Shown here: piece after piece, positions 1 to 5,238 of the stretch
Numbering within the stretch: the stretch's first letter is position 1
How the letters are laid out: the number at the start of each line of letters is the position of its first letter
Assembly (NCBI GenBank): GCA_938021455.1
Contig: CALIGP010000161.1
Location: 1 to 6,520 of the forward strand
Reading direction: 5' to 3'
From: an uncultured Lewinella sp.
Lineage (GTDB): Bacteria; Bacteroidota; Bacteroidia; Chitinophagales; Saprospiraceae
Length of the DNA stretch: 6,520 bases
Position numbers and translations under genes: made by a program
The notes under the pieces: generated by a model
Database searches by the model: none
What the model was told of the DNA's origin: nothing
The model's input: only the letters and a program-made list of their open reading frames with translations

Positions 1-245
1 TGCCTGAATGGGAAGAGGTCGCTGCCGTTGGCTGCGCCGTCGAAAACCTATGGACCAGCCTCGACTCCTATAACCTAGGTGGTTACTGGTCAAGCCCCAC
101 CTTCCTCTGTGATAGCTACGGGCAATGGCCTTCCGCTGCTGATAACGAAAAATGCATGGGCCTCTTTTACCTGGGCTATCACGAAGCACCGGACCTTCCG
201 CGTCAGCGTGGAGAATGGGAAGAGAAGGTTACCTGGATTGAGTAA
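1..245 (+). CDS. Nitroreductase family protein, C-terminal fragment
   Basis: The reading frame that enters at position 3 runs about 80 codons to a TAA at 243-245; the start lies outside the window. The peptide has the C-terminal pattern of FMN-dependent nitroreductases: a helix resembling 'GCAVENLWTSLDSYNLGGYW', which matches the usual A-x-QN-hhhhA-x-x-LGLGsyW helix, then an MGLFYLGYHE strand corresponding to the conserved hhGFhhhG segment. It ends in KVTWIE, a charged tail common in this family. Family members are soluble flavoenzymes that use NAD(P)H to reduce nitro compounds, quinones or related substrates; the physiological substrate cannot be told from this fragment. Family membership is well supported, but the subgroup is not. 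The gene ends 89 bp before the likely start of the acetyltransferase on the same strand. Confidence 0.82.
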   Translation, partial: PEWEEVAAVGCAVENLWTSLDSYNLGGYWSSPTFLCDSYGQWPSAADNEKCMGLFYLGYHEAPDLPRQRGEWEEKVTWIE

Positions 246-282
246 CCCTTTTAACTCCAGCTACGAAGTAGCGTGTGAATAC

Positions 283-334
283 ACTTGCGGCAGCTACTAC
301 CAAACTATCATACTATCCGACTACCATACTAAAA
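283..334 (-). repeat. Intergenic repeat copy A: ~8-bp array plus core (minus orientation)
   Basis: Read on the minus strand, positions 334 to 302 carry loosely repeated units (GGTAGTC, GGATAGTAT, GATAGTTT). They run into GGTAGTAGCTGCCGCAAGT at 301-283, which matches 17 of 19 bases of the plus-strand sequence at 937-955. It therefore belongs to the same family as the copy downstream of the acetyltransferase, in opposite orientation. It lies immediately before the preferred ATG of that gene, so it forms part of its leader. Just outside it are small inverted repeats: GCTAC-gaa-GTAGC at 260-272 and GTGT-gaat-ACAC at 273-284. Confidence 0.75.
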
Positions 335-913
335 ATGCGCTCCCAACTTTTCAACATCGATACTGCCCTGCTGACCAGCAACTGTGTAGTCCGCCGTTTC
401 AGAGAAAACGAGGGGACTGTATTCCGGACACTCATCGAGCAGAATAAAGATTACCTGCAGGATCACTTCCCGATTCTGGTGGCAGAAGTTGGCGCGCAGG
501 ACGATACGGCCGAGCGTTTCCTGCGCGAACGAATTGCTGCCTGGCTACTGCAACAGGACTATGCTTTCGGCATTTGGCATAATGAGTCAACCGAGCTGAT
601 TGGCTATGTACATATTTTCGAGATCAACTGGGAAGTCCCCATGGCAGAGATCAGTTATTTCATCGATAAGGATCACATGAAACAAGGGCTCATGACCGAA
701 GTGTTGGCCCGGGTGCTCCGTTTCGGTTTCCGCCAGCTGGAGCTCGAAAAAATTTACCTGAAGACACTGTCAGACAACTTCGCCAGCCAGCGGCTGGCCC
801 GCCGGGTAGGCTTCAGTCGGGAAGGAGATCTCCGCAACGAGTTTCGTAAACCCGGCGGTATGATTGCCGACCTGGTTCGCTTTGGCTTTAGCCGGGAGAC
901 TTATGGGGAGTGA
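335..913 (+). CDS. GNAT acetyltransferase, RimJ/RimL type
   Basis: This is a 192-residue protein with the layout of the RimJ/RimL branch of the GNAT superfamily, which transfers acetyl from acetyl-CoA to an amino group (in characterised members often the N-terminus of a ribosomal protein). Visible features are an RRFRENE start to the fold (residues 20-26), a central strand pair ELIGYVHIFEI (87-97) and EISYFID (105-111), the acetyl-CoA loop and helix KQGLMTEVLARVL (116-128), and the motif-B segment SDNFASQRLARRVGF (146-160) with the conserved Asn and Gly-Phe. The frame stays open upstream to a GTG at 275, but residues before Met335 would be encoded by an intergenic repeat (283-334), so ATG at 335 is preferred. 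No Shine-Dalgarno is visible. It may be cotranscribed with the nitroreductase. The substrate is unknown; other GNAT activities are possible. Confidence 0.88.
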   Translation: MRSQLFNIDTALLTSNCVVRRFRENEGTVFRTLIEQNKDYLQDHFPILVAEVGAQDDTAERFLRERIAAWLLQQDYAFGIWHNESTELIGYVHIFEINWEVPMAEISYFIDKDHMKQGLMTEVLARVLRFGFRQLELEKIYLKTLSDNFASQRLARRVGFSREGDLRNEFRKPGGMIADLVRFGFSRETYGE

Positions 914-916
914 ATT

Positions 917-963
917 AGTCGGGTAGTATGGTAGTCGGTAGTAGCTACCGCACGTTGGAGGCT
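917..963 (+). repeat. Intergenic repeat copy B: ~8-bp array plus core
   Basis: Units GGTAGTAT (922-929), GGTAGTC (930-936) and GGTAGTA (937-943) lead into a core GCTACCGCACGTTGGAGGC (944-962). The junction GGTAG-TAG-CTACC (937-949) can form a small hairpin. The element starts a few bases after the acetyltransferase stop codon and is the inverted partner of the copy before that gene. No run of T follows the hairpin, so it is not a standard intrinsic terminator. Confidence 0.8.
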
Positions 964-987
964 CCGCTGCAAGAGAGGCTAGATAGC

Positions 988-1032
988 CCTCTGTGTACCT
1001 CCGTGCCACCTCTGAAAACCTCTGTGGTAAAA
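988..1032 (+). repeat. Degenerate CCTCTGTG tandem repeat
   Basis: Four imperfect units begin at 988, 998, 1009 and 1019: CCTCTGTGTA, CCTCCGTGCCA, CCTCTGAAAA and CCTCTGTGGTAAAA. The period is 10-11 bp. The array sits in the convergent gap between the acetyltransferase and the ybbR-like gene, directly after repeat copy B. Confidence 0.7.
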
Positions 1033-1063
1033 TAGGACTGCGCAGCAAACGACCAGTACCACA
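1023..1063. repeat. Inverted repeat TGTGGTA / TACCACA
   Basis: A perfect 7-bp inverted repeat (1023-1029 and 1057-1063) encloses 27 nt that contain the 8-bp palindrome CTGCGCAG (1038-1045). It lies 3 bp downstream of the ybbR-like stop codon and overlaps the last unit of the CCTCTGTG array. It could fold in transcripts from either strand and might help end convergent transcription, but there is no T-tract to support an intrinsic terminator. Confidence 0.45.
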
Positions 1064-1066
1064 AGA

Positions 1067-2038
1067 CTACTCTTTGATCAAATAGTACTCCACCGACCGT
1101 GTTTCAAAAAACACGCTTATTACTTCATCGGGCTGTTCCTGTAAAATGATGGGGACACTATTTCTACCGTCTTCGTTACGAAGGTTCTCCAGATCTGCTA
1201 CTAACCGAAAATTACTGGCATTGATGCTTTCGTAATCCGTTTGAGGAACACTTACCCGTAAGCTTATGCTGGAGGGAGTAATACTGTAGCTCCCCACCTC
1301 CGGAGCGTGAACAACCGTCACCGGCACTTCAATTATTTTCTGGATGAAAGCTTCTACAGCAAGGCTGTAATTAATCTCGTTTCGGCTCAGGGTCAGTCCT
1401 TCTCCAGGCTTAGCCAAGGAGACAATCCGCCTGACGGAACTATTTACATTCTTCAACTCAAGTGCTTCGGTGGGCCAGTAAGTAACGTCTTCCAGTACAT
1501 CCGTAGAGCCGCTGACGGTTACACTGTCTGGCTCCAAAACGGGTAAGTCAACGGCCATGAAACCGTTAGCAAAAGCCAGCGATATTTCCGACAAAACGGG
1601 TACCCGTTTACCTTCCTTTGGGGTGGTTAGAATAGTAACGGACTCAAAGCCAAGATTATCTACGGCCAGGGCTCCACTGGAAAGCCGGCGTTGCACCTTT
1701 TGGCGAAGTTCTGCGTTGGTGAGTCGTAAGTTGTCCCGGTTACGGATATCGATGGTTACCGGTAAGGGCCCGGGCACCAGGCTTTCCCATACGAGGTTCC
1801 AACCTGGGCCACTAACGTCTGCTTCCAACGTTTCGGGCATTCGGCCTACCAATACTCTTTCCGGATCAACGACGTACTCGAGGGTAACGTCGCGCCGGAT
1901 GCTATACTCCTGCGAAAGATTCAAGATAAGCCAGAAAACGAAGGCAGCCGTCATACAAATGGCGAGTACCTTACGATCCGTCTCCGCCATTTTCGGCAGT
2001 GGGTTTCTACTTATCAGTCGCCGGAGGATAGATAGCAT
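1067..2038 (-). CDS. YbbR/CdaR-like membrane-anchored protein
   Basis: This is a 323-residue protein. A short basic N-terminus (RRLISRN, residues 6-12) is followed by one membrane segment at about 23-42 (VLAICMTAAFVFWLILNLSQ). The rest is a long beta-rich extracytoplasmic region with repeated segments at roughly 50-140, 145-230 and 236-318, as in YbbR-domain proteins. In Firmicutes, CdaR proteins of this family bind and modulate the diadenylate cyclase CdaA; whether the Bacteroidota version does so is not shown by sequence. The gene is last in the cluster with yajC and the DUF1573 lipoprotein. The ATG at 2038 makes it overlap yajC by 32 nt; the alternative ATG at 1990 (Met17) would leave a 16-nt gap and still include the membrane helix. 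The longer start is kept because it adds a positively charged segment before the helix, but the choice is uncertain. The next gene is convergent, so the operon ends here. Confidence 0.85.
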   Translation of the reverse strand: MLSILRRLISRNPLPKMAETDRKVLAICMTAAFVFWLILNLSQEYSIRRDVTLEYVVDPERVLVGRMPETLEADVSGPGWNLVWESLVPGPLPVTIDIRNRDNLRLTNAELRQKVQRRLSSGALAVDNLGFESVTILTTPKEGKRVPVLSEISLAFANGFMAVDLPVLEPDSVTVSGSTDVLEDVTYWPTEALELKNVNSSVRRIVSLAKPGEGLTLSRNEINYSLAVEAFIQKIIEVPVTVVHAPEVGSYSITPSSISLRVSVPQTDYESINASNFRLVADLENLRNEDGRNSVPIILQEQPDEVISVFFETRSVEYYLIKE

Positions 2039-2327
2039 CGGTGAGTTCCTTAGAGATCGCGTTTTTGGTTACCCGAATATAAGTTTTATTACCGACGTTG
2101 ATGGTGACGATCTTATCCTCAATTTTATCGATCCGGCCCAGAATTCCACTGGCCGTAACGACTTCTTTACCCTTTTCGAGACTATCCATAAAGGAAGATT
2201 GCTCTTTAGCCTTTTTACGCTGTGGAATGATCATGAAGAAGATCAGTACCACCAGCATGGCGATCATGAAAAAGCCGTTGGTAAATAATGATCCGCCGCC
2301 AGCAGCTTGTAGGAGAATAGAGGGCAT
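2007..2327 (-). CDS. yajC: Preprotein translocase subunit YajC
   Basis: This 106-residue protein has the full YajC pattern: a short glycine-rich N-terminus, one hydrophobic helix at about 19-35 (FFMIAMLVVLIFFMIIP), the hallmark PQRKKAKEQ (35-43) just after the membrane, and the compact domain beginning GKEVVTASGILGRI (53-66). YajC is a small inner-membrane protein that associates with SecDF and supports Sec-dependent export and membrane insertion. The length is normal for the family. It begins 2 nt after the DUF1573 gene and its 3' end overlaps the ybbR-like gene by 32 nt, which points to a single transcript and probable translational coupling. Confidence 0.96.
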   Translation of the reverse strand: MPSILLQAAGGGSLFTNGFFMIAMLVVLIFFMIIPQRKKAKEQSSFMDSLEKGKEVVTASGILGRIDKIEDKIVTINVGNKTYIRVTKNAISKELTDAIYPPATDK

Positions 2328-2329
2328 AA

Positions 2330-2830
2330 TTATTGTTTTTCGTTAATGACGATACCGTCCATATAGATCGTCGTCATGGCCGGGTAGGTATTGGCAATGA
2401 GGGTGACGGGCTTGCGTTGGCGGCCGTATTTGTTTTTAGTATCAAAGGCAACGCTGACGATGCCACCTTCGCCAGGGGCGATGGGTTCTTCGGGGTAATC
2501 AGGTACCGTGCAGCCGCAGGTACTGCGGGCCTTGGTGATCAATAAGGGGGTCTTCCCGGTGTTGACGAAAGCAAAATCATGCTTGACGACGACTCCTTCC
2601 TTTACTTCCCCGAAAGCATGCTCGATGAGCTCAAATTCAATTCTTGCCGTAGTAACCGTATCCGGTTCTGCTGCGCTTTCCGCTACGGGGCTGCGAATAA
2701 TGGCAGCATTAGGGCCAAGCTCTTCCGGAGCTTCATATCCGGGCGCGGACGCAGGTTCAGAGGAACACCCCAACAGCAATGACCAGCAAAGAAGTGCGGC
2801 CAACGGCCGCCAGGAAACATATATCGGCAA
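2330..2830 (-). CDS. DUF1573 domain lipoprotein
   Basis: This is a 166-residue exported protein. A signal peptide with Arg8 and a hydrophobic stretch (10-20) ends in the lipobox LLLGC, with Cys22 as the lipidation site, so it should be anchored in the envelope. A flexible Ala/Pro/Glu-rich linker (about 23-62) leads to a DUF1573 domain at 64-162. That domain includes FELIEHAFGEVKEG (66-79), FVNTGKTPLLITKARSTCGC (88-107), the characteristic CGC at 105-107, and PIAPGEGGIVSVAFDTKNK (116-134). The fold is expected to be immunoglobulin-like, related to ASH/MSP-type domains. Its molecular role is unknown. The gene heads the cluster with yajC and the ybbR-like gene, 2 nt apart, and a TAnnTTTG element stands 21 nt before its start. 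The lipobox supports the ATG at 2830. Confidence 0.9.
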   Translation of the reverse strand: MPIYVSWRPLAALLCWSLLLGCSSEPASAPGYEAPEELGPNAAIIRSPVAESAAEPDTVTTARIEFELIEHAFGEVKEGVVVKHDFAFVNTGKTPLLITKARSTCGCTVPDYPEEPIAPGEGGIVSVAFDTKNKYGRQRKPVTLIANTYPAMTTIYMDGIVINEKQ

Positions 2831-2850
2831 GGGTAGAATTTTGCTTGGGG

Positions 2851-2858
2851 CAAATGTA
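2851..2858 (-). promoter_or_regulatory. Candidate Bacteroidota -7 element before the DUF1573-yajC-ybbR cluster
   Basis: The minus strand reads TACATTTG, a perfect match to the TAnnTTTG -7 consensus of the Bacteroidota primary sigma factor. It ends 20 nt before the DUF1573 ATG, implying a leader of about 15 nt. No TTTG/TTG is seen at the expected -33 position; that place is filled by the 8-bp array of repeat copy C. This is a sequence match only; a shared promoter for the three genes is inferred. Confidence 0.5.
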
Positions 2859-2865
2859 GGGAGGT

Positions 2866-2997
2866 TTTTGGTTCTTTGGTTCGTTGGTTCGTTAGTATTT
2901 TGGAGCTACCGCACATTGGAGGCGTTGGAGGCAATCACGCCTGTAGCACCCAGCCTCCTACAAAATGCGGTAGCCACAAAAGATCAAAGAACCAAAA
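2866..2997. repeat. Palindromic intergenic repeat copy C (8-bp array, paired cores)
   Basis: The left side has units GGTTCTTT (2870-2877), GGTTCGTT (2878-2885), GGTTCGTT (2886-2893) and AGTATTTT (2894-2901). Then comes GG plus the core AGCTACCGCACATTGGAGGC (2904-2923) and a second TTGGAGGC (2925-2932). The right side repeats the core inverted: GCCTCC at 2953-2958 and TGCGGTAGCC at 2966-2975. The outer arms TTTTGGTTCTTTG (2866-2878) and CAAAGAACCAAAA (2985-2997) are perfect 13-bp reverse complements. An inner stem AGGCGT/ACGCCT (2920-2925, 2937-2942) is also possible. The element fills most of the gap between the unknown membrane protein and the DUF1573 gene, both on the minus strand. Confidence 0.8.
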
Positions 2998-3004
2998 GAC
3001 CAAT

Positions 3005-4120
3005 TTACTCTTCGTAGGGCCGAGCCCCCGAACTCCGGATATTGACCAGTTTCTTAAGTAAGTCAAACCAAAATGGAGCCCCCAGACTAACGGCAAGGGC
3101 GGTAAGGATATAGCCGAAGAATTTTGAGAGCAAGTCTACAAGTTCAAGCTCCCGCAGGTCTACCCCTTCCCAACCGAGGCCCAGTGGTCGACGGATTTCG
3201 GCGATCTCATTGTCGAGTAGTCCTTTAAGCTCTTCGAGAGAGGTTTTAAAATCCTTATCGGAAGCACTCTCCTCCCCGGAATACAGGTAGGTCGCCGGAG
3301 CGGGTTCCTCTCCGGTGGTGATGGGTGGCTGAACGGTCTTAGAAGTTCCAAAGGGGTCCGCCGGTGCGCGATCGCCGAAGCTGGGGTCCGCGCTGTTCGG
3401 GTCGGTGGAATTCGGGGCCACTGGTTCGGTCGTTGTTGGTGTAGGATTTATCGGTGCAGGAGCAGGGACTTGTTGTGGTAGCTGATCGACCCGCTCACGA
3501 GTATTCACGTATCGCTCGGCGGCACTGGTCAGTAGCTCCAACGTTTCGGGATCCTTACTCAGGCGATCGTAGAGCGATAAGGTATCGGCGTTAAAGGTTA
3601 CGGCGATGCCTAGTCCCATTAGTAGCAAGATTTTCTGAGTGTAACGCTTATACCAACCCGCGGCACGGTCCATTACGCTGTTGTACCAGTTCTGTACTTC
3701 GAGGCGGAAGAGATCGAGTTGCCCGCCGCTTTCGCGTAAAAGTTGCTTAAGGACATTGCGGAGGTCTTCATCCGGCAAAGCATCAAGTCGGGCTTCCAGA
3801 TTGTTCATATCGTCTCCCTTCAGAATAACATCGAAGAGGATACTCTGAAAGGTCTCCGCGTTCATGTAGCTAGGGCCTACCGAACTTGACCGGCTGCGAC
3901 CATACTGCTGAGTCAGGTGACGATAGAGGCTGTTGCGCTGGAATTCATCGACCAGAACTTCGTTCGGGTCAGAACTGGCCAGCATGTTGCGCAGTGCCTT
4001 AACTAGGTTCCGAGACCGCAAACTAAAGATTGAAGACAAAAGCTCCATCATAGTAGTAGCCAGCAAGCTGAGTAGCAGGAGGACAAAGATGATGCCAATG
4101 ACGATGGTGAGAATTTGCAT
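3005..4120 (-). CDS. Membrane protein of unknown function with Pro/Thr-rich linker
   Basis: I do not recognise a named function for this 371-residue protein. An N-terminal hydrophobic helix (about 3-31) is followed by a charged, probably helical cytoplasmic region (33-145). The segment NWYNSVMDRAAGWYKRYTQK (144-163) leads directly into a second helix, ILLLMGLGIAVTFNADTL (164-181). A low-complexity Pro/Thr/Ala/Asp-rich linker covers about 214-278. A short helical region with LEELKGLLDNEIAEI (295-309) precedes a third hydrophobic segment, FFGYILTALAVSLGAPFWFDLL (334-355), and the end KKLVNIRSSG (356-365). From memory, the W-[YF]-x-x-x-MDR-x-x-GWYKR and SLGAPFWFD-LL-KL patterns recur in uncharacterised proteins of several phyla; this was not checked here. 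The Met at 4120 fits because it directly precedes the first helix. The next gene on the same strand is 174 bp away across repeat copy C, so cotranscription is possible but not evident. Confidence 0.8.
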   Translation of the reverse strand: MQILTIVIGIIFVLLLLSLLATTMMELLSSIFSLRSRNLVKALRNMLASSDPNEVLVDEFQRNSLYRHLTQQYGRSRSSSVGPSYMNAETFQSILFDVILKGDDMNNLEARLDALPDEDLRNVLKQLLRESGGQLDLFRLEVQNWYNSVMDRAAGWYKRYTQKILLLMGLGIAVTFNADTLSLYDRLSKDPETLELLTSAAERYVNTRERVDQLPQQVPAPAPINPTPTTTEPVAPNSTDPNSADPSFGDRAPADPFGTSKTVQPPITTGEEPAPATYLYSGEESASDKDFKTSLEELKGLLDNEIAEIRRPLGLGWEGVDLRELELVDLLSKFFGYILTALAVSLGAPFWFDLLKKLVNIRSSGARPYEE

Positions 4121-4136
4121 AGGGCGAATATAGTAC

Positions 4137-4174
4137 GGTAGTATGGTAGTGTGGTAGTGTGGTGGTAGGATAGT
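4137..4174 (+). repeat. 8-bp tandem array (array without core)
   Basis: Units GGTAGTAT (4137-4144), GGTAGTGT (4145-4152) and GGTAGTGT (4153-4160) are exact 8-bp steps, followed by a degenerate GGTGGTAGGATAGT (4161-4174). GGTAGTAT is identical to the first unit of repeat copy B (922-929). The GCTACCGCAC core that follows the other arrays is missing here; a further GGTAGGATAGTAG occurs at 4200-4212. It sits 16 bp before the start codon of the minus-strand membrane protein, within its leader. Confidence 0.75.
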
Positions 4175-4420
4175 CAGAGCAATCCTTTAGGTTTGCCCTG
4201 GTAGGATAGTAGATAGCATGGATATGCTTCTCGTTTTGGGTAAAACTGTGCTCACATCAAAAAAGAGGCAACTCTATTTCAATTCATTTAAAGAAAATTG
4301 CAAATGAGTAAATAGGTCTATTCTTTGCTCTCCTCCTTGCTTTCTGAGTCCCCCCTTGCACCTGCGTCCGCGCCCGAAAAAGACGTAAATCGAATCATTC
4401 TGTTTTTAGCCCTTTCCCAT

Positions 4421-4428
4421 TATCTTTG
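4421..4428 (+). promoter_or_regulatory. Bacteroidota -7 promoter element for yebC
   Basis: TATCTTTG matches the TAnnTTTG consensus exactly and ends 26 nt before the yebC ATG, giving an expected leader of about 20 nt. The -33 region is only a weak match (T-rich, around 4398-4407). The leader has no Shine-Dalgarno sequence and is A/T-rich just before the start, as is common in this phylum. Confidence 0.6.
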
Positions 4429-4454
4429 CCGCCCAACCGATAAATTACTATTCC

Positions 4455-5180
4455 ATGGGACGCGCATTCGAATATCGCAAAGCGGCAAAAATGAAACGCT
4501 GGGCTGGCATGGCCAAGGCTTTCACTAAAGTAGGCCGTGAAATCAACATCGCCATCAAAGAAGGCGGCCCTGACCCTGATTACAACCCCCGGCTCCGCCT
4601 GGCCATGAACAATGCCAAGGCCGTCAATATGCCTAAAAGCAATATTGAGGCAGCCATCAAACGTGCCACGGACAAAGACACCTCTGCCTACGAGGAGGTA
4701 ACCTTCGAAGGCTACGGCCCCCACGGTATCGCTGTCTTTGTAGAAGCGACGACGGACAACAACAACCGGACCGTGGCCAGCATCCGCCACGCCTTCTCCA
4801 AGTACGGCGGCAACCTGGGTACGAATGGTTCTGTAGACTATATGTTTGAGCGCAAAGGGCAGTTCATCGTTAAAGCCGAAGACCTCGAAGGTAAAGACCT
4901 TGAAGAGCTCGAACTAGAGCTCATTGATGCCGGTTTAGACCGTATCGAACGAGAAGAAGACGAGGTCTCTTTTTACACTTCTTTCGAAGACTTCGCCGGT
5001 TTTGGTCCGGCCATGGAAAAACTAGACATCACGGTTAGTAAGGCAGAACTCGTTCGCCTGCCCACACACACCAAAAAACTGTCTGATTCCGAAGTCGAAG
5101 AATTGCTGGTTCTTATTGAAAAGCTGGAAGAGGATGATGATGTCTCTAACGTTTTTCATACGATGGATGATAGTGAGTAA
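4455..5180 (+). CDS. yebC: YebC/PmpR family translation or regulatory factor
   Basis: This 241-residue protein is the normal length for the YebC/PmpR/TACO1 family. Its start, MGRAFEYRKAAKMKRW, is the Bacteroidota form of the N-terminus that reads MAGHSKWANTRHRK in E. coli. Conserved family segments follow: the first-domain helix with FTKVGREI (23-30), the basic GGPDPDYNPRLR (37-48), NMPKSNIEAAIKRA (58-71), FEGYGPHGIAVFVE (84-97), TDNNNRTVASIRHAFSKYGG (100-119) and NLGTNGSVDYMF (120-131). The C-terminal part (about 132-241) is acidic and completes the three-domain fold. Members have been described as DNA-binding regulators and, more recently, as ribosome-associated factors that help translate proline-rich stretches; sequence alone does not decide between them. 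The gene has its own promoter and is probably monocistronic, as galK lies 170 bp downstream across a palindromic region. Confidence 0.95.
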   Translation: MGRAFEYRKAAKMKRWAGMAKAFTKVGREINIAIKEGGPDPDYNPRLRLAMNNAKAVNMPKSNIEAAIKRATDKDTSAYEEVTFEGYGPHGIAVFVEATTDNNNRTVASIRHAFSKYGGNLGTNGSVDYMFERKGQFIVKAEDLEGKDLEELELELIDAGLDRIEREEDEVSFYTSFEDFAGFGPAMEKLDITVSKAELVRLPTHTKKLSDSEVEELLVLIEKLEEDDDVSNVFHTMDDSE

Positions 5181-5196
5181 GGTAATTGTTTAGGTA

Positions 5197-5221
5197 GGTG
5201 GCTTCGACAGGCTCAGCCACC
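5197..5221 (+). repeat. Palindromic repeat with CTTCGACAGGCTCAG core
   Basis: GGTGGCT (5197-5203) and AGCCACC (5215-5221) form a perfect 7-bp stem around a TCGACAGGCTC loop. It is the left outer partner of the inverted copy at 5292-5318. Repeats built on 'cttcgacaggctcag' with variable stem tips are familiar intergenic elements in many bacterial genomes. Confidence 0.7.
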
Positions 5222-5238
5222 GGATTATATCATGATTT

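Larger units (their letters stand above)
4121..4454. other. Divergent intergenic region, 334 bp
   Basis: This gap separates the start of the unknown membrane protein (minus) from yebC (plus). It holds an 8-bp tandem array at its left end (4137-4174), a small AGCAT-ggat-ATGCT inverted repeat (4215-4228), an AT-rich middle (about 4255-4325) and the yebC promoter element at 4421-4428. I see no convincing coding sequence and no structured RNA gene. A clear -7 element for the minus-strand gene was not found; the nearest candidate is an imperfect one at 4269-4276. Confidence 0.6.

Noticed and set aside
79..447. Plus-strand open frame overlapping the nitroreductase and acetyltransferase
   Set aside because: It is out of frame with both recognisable proteins and has no domain of its own.
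917..963. CRISPR array or direct-repeat array with spacers
   Set aside because: Units are 7-9 bp with no spacers and no cas genes are nearby; the same holds for 2866-2997 and 4137-4174.
770..1048. Minus-strand open frame spanning the acetyltransferase 3' end and the repeats
   Set aside because: Its sequence is translated repeat DNA plus the antisense of a well-supported GNAT gene.
1557..2288. Long plus-strand open frame (243 codons) antisense to the ybbR-like gene and yajC
   Set aside because: It is Ser/Arg-rich with no recognisable domain, and the opposite strand encodes clear YajC and YbbR-like proteins.
2508..3017. Plus-strand open frame over the DUF1573 gene and repeat copy C
   Set aside because: It crosses the palindromic repeat and opposes a lipoprotein gene with a clear lipobox and DUF1573 motifs.
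4269..4276. Promoter -7 element (minus strand, TAGAGTTG) for the unknown membrane protein
   Set aside because: It has one mismatch to TAnnTTTG, no -33 partner at the right distance, and would imply a leader of about 150 nt.
4395..4790. Minus-strand open frame antisense to yebC
   Set aside because: It mirrors the conserved YebC coding sequence and covers its promoter.
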